The notes under the pieces are model-generated. The model ran no database searches. It worked only from the letters and a program-made list of their open reading frames with translations, and was not told the origin of the DNA. This document shows, in pieces, positions 58,783 through 64,000 of a stretch of 64,000 nucleotides of DNA. The stretch's first letter is position 1. Each line of letters begins with the position of its first letter. Both the position numbers and the translations under genes were made by a program. Source of the stretch: Dactylis glomerata (taxonomy: Eukaryota > Streptophyta > Magnoliopsida > Poales > Poaceae); contig QXEO01000247.1 in NCBI GenBank assembly GCA_007115705.1, positions 16,993,952 to 17,057,951 on the forward strand. Direction: 5' to 3'.

Positions 58783-59089
58783 TGTTATATTCTGATCCAA
58801 ATTCTATAAAGTAGAGGCCAACTTCTGACGAGCGGAGCGAGGCCCGTCGCCGGTATGGATCGTTGCCACCGTCTATAAATACTCCTTGTAAGCCGCCGGC
58901 TAGGGTTCATCGCATCATAAGATAGCCCACGGCGTTTGTAAACATACACCCGATATAGTGAAGTTTTGCTGGCTGACGCCCGTGGTTTTTACCTCTCTTT
59001 GTTGGAGAGGGTTTTCCACGTTAAAATCTTGTGTCTCCGTGCTGTGATTTCTTTTTCGTTCTTCGTTATTGCCTATCGCTTTTATAACA
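58783..59089 (+). repeat. Copia 3' LTR
   Basis: 307 bp, one visible difference from 54298-54604 (GGCTGACGCC against GGCTGGCGCC). Followed by the GATAC target duplication. Confidence 0.93.
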
Positions 59090-59094
59090 GATAC

Positions 59095-59340
59095 TATCTT
59101 ATTTATGGATCAAGCGTTGTAATAAAGACTTTTGTATCTTGATATTTCATCTTGTATCTGTGTGTGTGCTAGCAGTCGATCTGGGACTAGCACAATAAAA
59201 CACAGGTACGCTACAGTCATATTGTTCTTCCTTTGGCAACACACGGACATTCAGCTAGTATATTTCGGATTCGAAGAACAATACCAATTCTTAGCACATC
59301 TCTTGCCAAAGAAAATTAAGGAAACAAATTTCGGAAATAA
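59095..59340 (+). repeat. 0.5-kb direct repeat, copy B (right part)
   Basis: Resumes copy B after the copia insertion (the left part is 53005-53270) and ends at GGAAATAA, the same point as copy A at 44822. Confidence 0.85.
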
Positions 59341-60640
59341 CCCAAATTCTATGGATCGCAGCTGCGACAAAACTACGTTCTCGTCGCAGACGTCGTGGCC
59401 GCAGGATCCCGCGCGATGCGGTCGGTGGCCCAGCACTCACGCACCCGCATCCCACCAGTTTCTTTCTTTGTCCCCGCACTTGCCACATCCAGCGTGGACT
59501 CGCCTCAGCCACCTCCGCCGCTCCACCTGCTCCAGTCCTCCGACTAGCTCGAACGCCGGCAGTCCCCTTGTTCCGCGCATGGACGACCATCTGGAGACGC
59601 GAGATCAAACGCCAACGGGCCGGCCCCTTGCTCTGCGCGCGGCAAGCCGTCCTCCACCGCGAGATCGACCTTTGTCGCCCTCCTGCTACGTTTGTGGTAG
59701 CGCCGCCCACCTGCTACGTTCGTGGTAGCGCCGCCCTCCTCCGGGCGCCGCCATGGATTCCGGCCTCGTGCTCTACCGCGAGGGCTCCTCGATTTCTGGG
59801 AGTCACCCCTTTCTTGTCCTCGCGGCAACCGCACCTCGCCGAGAGCAGCATGTGGAACAGCAGTTCGAGGGGCCATCCTCCCTATTTCCCTCTCCATCCC
59901 TCCCACGCCCATTCAGGACATGCCTTCCCACCATTGGCAGGGGCGAAGCAGCAAGCCGAGCAAGGCAAGGACAGGGCGCTATCTCTGAGCAAGAGAGGGG
60001 CGAGCGCAGGGATTTCGTCGCCGAGCAGGGCGACTGCGGGGCGAGCTGGGCAAGGCGAACGCGGGCAAGGCGCACACTCGCAGCAGAGCTAGATGGTAAG
60101 GGCCAACGCCGAAGCTGGTGCGCCTCAACGTCGGCGTCCTCCTCACTTATCCCGTCCCTGCAGAATACGAGCATTGAAATCCGGTCGGATTGGGGAGGCA
60201 TCGGGCCACTTTGGTGCCGGCGGAGCGCATCGATCTGCAAGAGGGCTGCGTAAGTGCGTATTATCGACACCTGCACAGAGAGGTTGGGGGAAAATAACTG
60301 GGAGACACGGGCTAACAGCCCCGCACGTAAAAAGTTTACCTACACAATAATGCTAATTTGTAGCCTCAAATTGTATAATAATTCTTCAAAAATGTTATTT
60401 TGTCGGATAGTGGTAGATGTAATTTACAGCAGTGTAGTTTCCGAAATCTAATATGTTCGTTGGGTGCTATGAAATTGCAAAAAAAATTGCCAGGTCGCCA
60501 TATCGGCAATGTTCAACGCTCCACTAGAAGACCAAAGTGGCGTTTGGGGGACAAACTATTTTATAGAAAACATTGCCATATAGTTGCACAACTTTGTTGT
60601 GAAGTTGCCTACTAATGTTGTAAAATTACATATTATTGTT
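59341..60640. other. GC-rich segment grading into AT-rich sequence
   Basis: 59343-60250 has overlapping open frames on both strands, typical of high GC content, and none with a recognisable domain. A 28-bp tandem duplication (CCTGCTACGT core) lies at 59682-59737. It may be captured gene sequence or transposon interior. Confidence 0.4.
59682..59737 (+). repeat. 28-bp tandem duplication
   Basis: Two units, each CCTGCTACGT(T/C)YGTGG then TAGCGCCGCCC(A/T), differ at two positions. Confidence 0.85.
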
Positions 60641-60649
60641 GTAAAGTTT

Positions 60650-61299
60650 CTTAGTCGGATACCAAAATTGCTCTGTAGATACCAAAATTGCGGTGCCAAG
60701 TACAAAAGTTGCTCTGGCATGAGGCACGTAAGGCACGGAGTAGAGGGATTGGGCCAGCTTTATTTCTCTTTTTTCTGAGATGGATTGCTCATTGTGGAGA
60801 AAGGGATAGGAGAAAAACAAAGATATAGAAAAAGAGGAAAACATTTTGTCGGGTCATGCCCATGATCTTCACCTACGAATTTGTGCACCATAATTGCACC
60901 GATGGGCACCAAAGTTGCTCCGTCGCGTATCGGAGTTGCTCTGTCAAGCACCGGACTTGCTATGTTGGCACCAAAATTGCTTTATGAGCTGTCAAACACA
61001 TTAATTACTCTGTCAGGCATCAAAATTGCTCCGTCGGGCACTACAATTACTCCACCAAAGTTGCGCCTATAGGCACCAAAGTTGTGTGTCAGACACAAAA
61101 GTTACAATTTTGTCCTTTGTCGCGCATTAGAATTGCGTCGTCGAGCACCCAAACTGCCCTAGACACCAATGTTGCACCATCGAGAACCAATGTTGTGTGG
61201 TCAACACGAATTTTGCTCTCTTGGAGACCACCGTTGCGCTCCTAGGCACCAAATGTGTCGTCGGACACCAAAATTGCCCTGTCATGCACAAAACTTGTT
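60650..61299 (+). repeat. Degenerate minisatellite of about 21 bp, first block
   Basis: At least 18 degenerate units around the consensus ACCAAAATTGCTCCGTCGG, most regular between 60890 and 61299. Units vary by substitution and by 1-3 bp of length. An isolated group lies at 60655-60720. The array continues at 62401. Confidence 0.75.
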
Positions 61300-62400
61300 C
61301 TGCTCTCGACCCTGTCTCTCGCCCCCGTCCCCGTGCGGCCGTGCTGGGCCGCACCGGGGCGCCTCCGCCGGCCACCTCGAGGCCTCCCACGCTCAGGAGA
61401 TCACTCTCCCGTCGCCGCCGCCGGGGGCGTCGCCAGGCAAAGCCCTGGGGGCGCGATGGCGGCGGCGGATCTCGTCGGTTCCGGCCAAGTTGGGGAGGCG
61501 GCGCCTCACTCCGGTGATGGGCGGCGTTCTGGCGGCTCTAGGGCGGCCATGGGTGATGAGGTGGGGCGGCCTCTCTGTGGAGGGCGCTGGAGACCAGCGG
61601 ATGATCTTGAGGATGGTTAGGGTTTCGAGAGACGTCGTCGGGATGGTGGAGGCAGCGTCGCATCAGAATAAGGGTGCCGGAGCTTGATCCCCATCTCGGC
61701 AAGGCCACTTGTGGCGGCGTCGGCGAGCTGATGGCCTATTTTCCTCTCAGATCTGCGGATCTGGGGAGAGCGGTTTCTCCAGGTGCAGTCGACTTCCGAC
61801 ATGGCCGTGGAGTTCCGGGAGTCTGTTTGGGTGTCGGAGGACTGCTGTTGCTGTTGTCTTCCCCTTGGCCGGCCGCGGTGGCGAGGGAGTGGAAGAGGAT
61901 GGCACCACTGCCTTCCTCGTTAGGGTTTTTCAGGGTCTTTTTTTGAGATGCGATTGTCGCGGCGTGAAGCTTCTTCTGGCCGGCCATGGTGGCGAGGGGA
62001 AGATGCGGCTCGACGTGATGTCGGTGGTTGGGACCTACTGCTCTGAGATCTGGGATTGGAGGCACTGCTTCGTCTTCCCCATCTCCTGCCTGCCTGATGT
62101 TCTGGAAATGGATATTAGCTCTCACCCCTCGGGGTGGGCACTCTTGCGGTGTTCAAAGCCCATTGTGGCGATAGTGGCGGCGGTGATTCGATGGTGTCTG
62201 AAGATGTGCTGCTTCTGGGTCTGGTACCTGTATTTGGGTGGTGACGATGAGGACGATGGGCTTGATAGCGCTTTGGAAGTATGGTGTGAGGTCAGTCTTG
62301 CAAAAGTATGGGATCATATTGTATTTTCTTTTTTTTATGGAGTCGTTTGTAATCGGTTTCACTATTGATTGAAATGCCATCAGTTGTTATCTCAAAAAAA
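61300..62400 (+). mobile_element. Poly(A)-tailed retroposon with 15-bp target duplication
   Basis: Interrupts the minisatellite. The target TGCACAAAACTTGTT occurs at 61285-61299 and 62401-62415, and the insert ends TCTCAAAAAAA. This is the signature of target-primed reverse transcription (LINE-mobilised). The 1.1-kb insert is GC-rich at the start and contains two similar segments (GGCCGGCCRYGGTGGCGAGG at about 61870 and 61979). Its longest frame (61709-62368) has no recognisable domain. It could be a truncated LINE, a SINE-like element or a processed gene copy. Confidence 0.65.
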
Positions 62401-62520
62401 TGCACAAAACTTGTTTTATCGTGCACCAATGTTGCGCCATCTGACATCAAAGTTGCGGCGTCAGGCACCAAAATTATTCTGTCGCACGCCAAAATTGCTC
62501 CATCGGGCAATATCAAAAGA
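62401..62520 (+). repeat. Minisatellite, second block
   Basis: Five to six more units in the same direction (GCACCAATGTTGCGCCATC, CGCCAAAATTGCTCCATC). This is the continuation of the first block after the retroposon. Confidence 0.75.
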
Positions 62521-63258
62521 ACCAATAATCATTATTACTCTTCAAAAAAAAGATTGAGCTACATGATGAAAATCGTCTAGAAAGATGCGTACAAAAGGTA
62601 TTTTAGGCAACTTAGTTAATGTGAAAGGCAAAATTGAAAGTACTAGAGGCAATTTATTCACAGTGATACGCAACTCCGTTAATTCAGAGGCAAATGAGTA
62701 GCAACTCCATTAATTCTCACCGTGCAAACATATAATTTTAGGCAATAAAATTGTAGCTTTTTTAGCAACTAATATGTGACGTTAGGCAACAAATTGACTC
62801 CTATTTTCAGGCAACTATCTAATAAAGCAGCATTTTTGGCAACTATAATATAATTTTAGGCATCAATACAATTATTAGGCAAGTGCAACTTTTCTTTGAC
62901 ATGGGGCCATGCGCTCCTCTCCCGTTTATCTTCTTCCTCTCACACGTATGCGTATCCATCTCTTCTGATTTCATCAGTCAACGCTCCCCTCCCCTATGTT
63001 GTGGGCTCTATCCTGAGCTTGAGGCGGGGCATGCCGTGTGCCACAGCGAGAGGTCGGACCTGACGAGAGGTCCCCTCCGAATTATTCTCAGTAGCCAAGG
63101 CAAGTCAATTCTCGAACAAGCGCCGGGTCACGTGGGGAATTTGGCGGCCGGGCAGAAGGAGGGCGGTGGTGGGGATCCATGTGCGGATCTTATGTGGTGT
63201 GGGAAAGGGAAACCTCGTCGGCGCTCGAGTACTATGTGTTGTTAGGCAATAAAATTAC
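62521..63258. other. AT-rich region with dispersed AGGCAAC motifs, then unassigned sequence
   Basis: 62580-62890 repeats short AGGCAAC/GGCAACT phrases at irregular spacing, probably decayed relatives of the minisatellite. 62890-63240 is unassigned. The frame 62883-63245 has no recognisable domain. Confidence 0.4.
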
Positions 63259-63261
63259 TTA

Positions 63262-64000
63262 GAGCATCTCCAGCCGTATCAGGCCCCCGGGCCGAAATCC
63301 GGCGTTATTTTCGCCCGGATTAGATGGAAAACAGGCGTGGGTGGGATGTATTTTCCAGCCGTCTCCCCGGCGTTCACGGATATAGTTTCAAAATATCGTC
63401 TTCCCGCTACACAAAAGCATCGCCCACACAAGTTCGGCGATCGGATCAGCCACAATTTGGCGATCGAAACAGAAACTAGACAACAACAGGCTCGTCGATG
63501 GTCTCTTCCTACGCCTCAGGCGGCGAAGTTTTGCTGGCCGCCGGAGTGGACATCGTGGAAGGGGAAGACGACGTAGCCGACGCCGGCCAGAGGATGGCTT
63601 GGCGATGGGCGTCGTACCAAGCCCTTGTCTCGTTGTCCATCGCAGCGTCGTTGCCGCCGATCAGGAAGGCCAGGTCGGTGTTCCTCTTTTTCGCCGTGGA
63701 GGTTGTCTGGAGTAAGGCGATCTAGGTGCCCTGGTTGGCGAGCATCTCCTTCCAGCGCGCGTCGTACTTGGTGTCTCTCCCGGCGTTGTGCGCCCTCGCG
63801 TCGGCCCAGCACTTCTCGAAAGACGCCTGCAATCTGTCGGCTGGAGCCCCCAACTTCTTGAGCTCTTTCATCTTCTTTTGGCCGAACTCGGGGCGGCCTG
63901 CCGACGCGGGAGCGGTGGGAGCATCGGGGTTGTATTGCTCGTCCTTGTTCTTGGAGAGGGTCCGGCGAACTTCGGCCCACTTTTCGCAGCCCTCGATGCA
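63262..64000 (-). mobile_element. PIF/Harbinger-like element, left terminus and part of the interior
   Basis: TTA (63259-63261) precedes GAGCATCTCCAGCCG, a terminus often seen in grasses with a 3-bp target. The interior carries a decayed ORF1-type gene on the minus strand. The right part lies beyond the window. Confidence 0.5.
63509..64000 (-). pseudogene. Harbinger ORF1-type (trihelix/NAM-associated) protein, partial
   Basis: A minus-strand frame enters the window at 64000 and runs to TAG at 63509-63511, with an earlier in-frame TAG at 63722-63724. It reads CEKWAEVRRTLSKNKDEQYN, later RPEFGQKKMKELKKL, FEKCWADARAHNAGRDTKYD and RAWYDAHRQAIL. The start resembles the end of a Myb/trihelix module, and the rest resembles the charged C-terminal region of ORF1 proteins that accompany PIF/Harbinger transposases and are often labelled NAM-associated. 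The start codon lies outside the window. Family assignment is from recognition only. Confidence 0.5.

Larger units (their letters stand above)
53271..59089 (+). mobile_element. Composite Ty1/copia insertion (truncated unit plus full-length unit)
   Basis: Outer boundaries TGTTATATTC and TTTTATAACA with a perfect TSD GATAC (53266-53270 and 59090-59094). Inside are 71 bp of LTR start, 17-18 bp of filler, a 3' internal fragment, a complete LTR, a complete internal region and a final LTR. Only one TSD surrounds the whole. The element lies inside direct-repeat copy B. Confidence 0.92.
52200..59258 (+). mobile_element. Candidate Helitron interrupted by copia
   Basis: The 5' end TCTCTACCTAATAATAAAGG follows an A. 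The 3' end is CTAG (59255-59258) followed by T, with a partly decayed hairpin (CTTTG..CACGG) just before it. These match the A|TC...CTRR|T rule and the grass Helitron terminus style. Without the 5.8-kb copia insertion it is about 1.24 kb and non-autonomous. It includes a gene-fragment-like segment and the LTR end shared with 44312-44740. The two ends could be unrelated, because similarity to copy A continues 80 bp past the 3' end. Confidence 0.4.

Noticed and set aside
59568..60276. Large GC-rich ORFs on both strands (up to 174 aa)
   Set aside because: Mutually overlapping frames with no domain and no promoter or intron signals. High GC explains their openness.
60650..61299. CRISPR-like array
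   Set aside because: Units are contiguous, degenerate and about 21 bp with no unique spacers. The setting is a plant nuclear genome.
61709..62368. 219-aa plus-strand ORF in the retroposon
   Set aside because: Biased composition (Trp/Cys/Gly/Arg-rich), no recognised LINE endonuclease or RT motif, and overlaps opposite-strand frames.

Overview
This window is nuclear DNA from a large-genome grass, most likely Pooideae and probably Triticeae or a close relative. The reasons are the dense nesting of LTR retrotransposons, Athila-lineage elements with tRNA-Asp primer sites and LTRs opening TGATACGTCT, a Sukkula-like large retrotransposon derivative (LARD), Stowaway MITEs with CTCCCT termini, and a single-exon, GC-rich grass F-box gene. 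No database could be searched, so family names rest on recognised motifs. Nearly everything outside the F-box gene is transposon-derived. || Layout. (1) 1-12438: two minus-strand Athila-type Ty3/gypsy units in an LTR-internal-LTR-internal-LTR array sharing the middle LTR. The left unit has broken gag and protease genes. The right unit has a different ORF in exactly that place. (2) 12439-41103: a nest of minus- and plus-strand insertions. An Athila-type LTR (12439-12741 and 39815-41103) is split by a plus-strand LTR of a long-LTR family (12742-14304 and 37277-39814). That LTR is split by a complete Tat-lineage gypsy element (14305-37276, TSD CCAAT), whose reverse transcriptase gene is split by a 13.7-kb LARD (19799-33503, TSD ATATG) with 5.68-kb LTRs. 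The two near-identical 5.7-kb blocks are LTRs, not a segmental duplication. (3) 41104-42286: a plus-strand Athila-type LTR fragment that forms a large inverted repeat with the preceding LTR, followed by a degraded long-LTR remnant to about 44.7 kb. (4) 45044-46351: an intact F-box gene, the only convincing host gene. (5) 46.4-52.2 kb: sparse intergenic DNA with a Mutator-like element carrying a Stowaway, a harbinger-like terminus and one weak gene candidate. (6) 52200-59258: a candidate Helitron containing a gene-fragment-like segment and a composite Ty1/copia insertion (53271-59089, TSD GATAC). (7) 59343-64000: GC-rich sequence, a 21-bp minisatellite interrupted by a poly(A)-tailed retroposon, and the end of a PIF/Harbinger-like element with a decayed ORF1. 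|| The most unusual content is a plus-strand reading frame with AT-hook-like and B3 DNA-binding features. It has its own TATA box and lies antisense in the 3' region of the Tat retrotransposon. Other points are the exact replacement of gag-protease by an unknown 198-aa ORF between the two Athila-type units, and a very young copia insertion that arrived or became composite while carrying two nonsense codons and a changed RNase H catalytic residue. By-eye LTR divergence orders the insertions: Tat first (about 16 differences in 335 bp), then the LARD (about 22 in 5.68 kb) and the copia (1 in 307 bp) much more recently.
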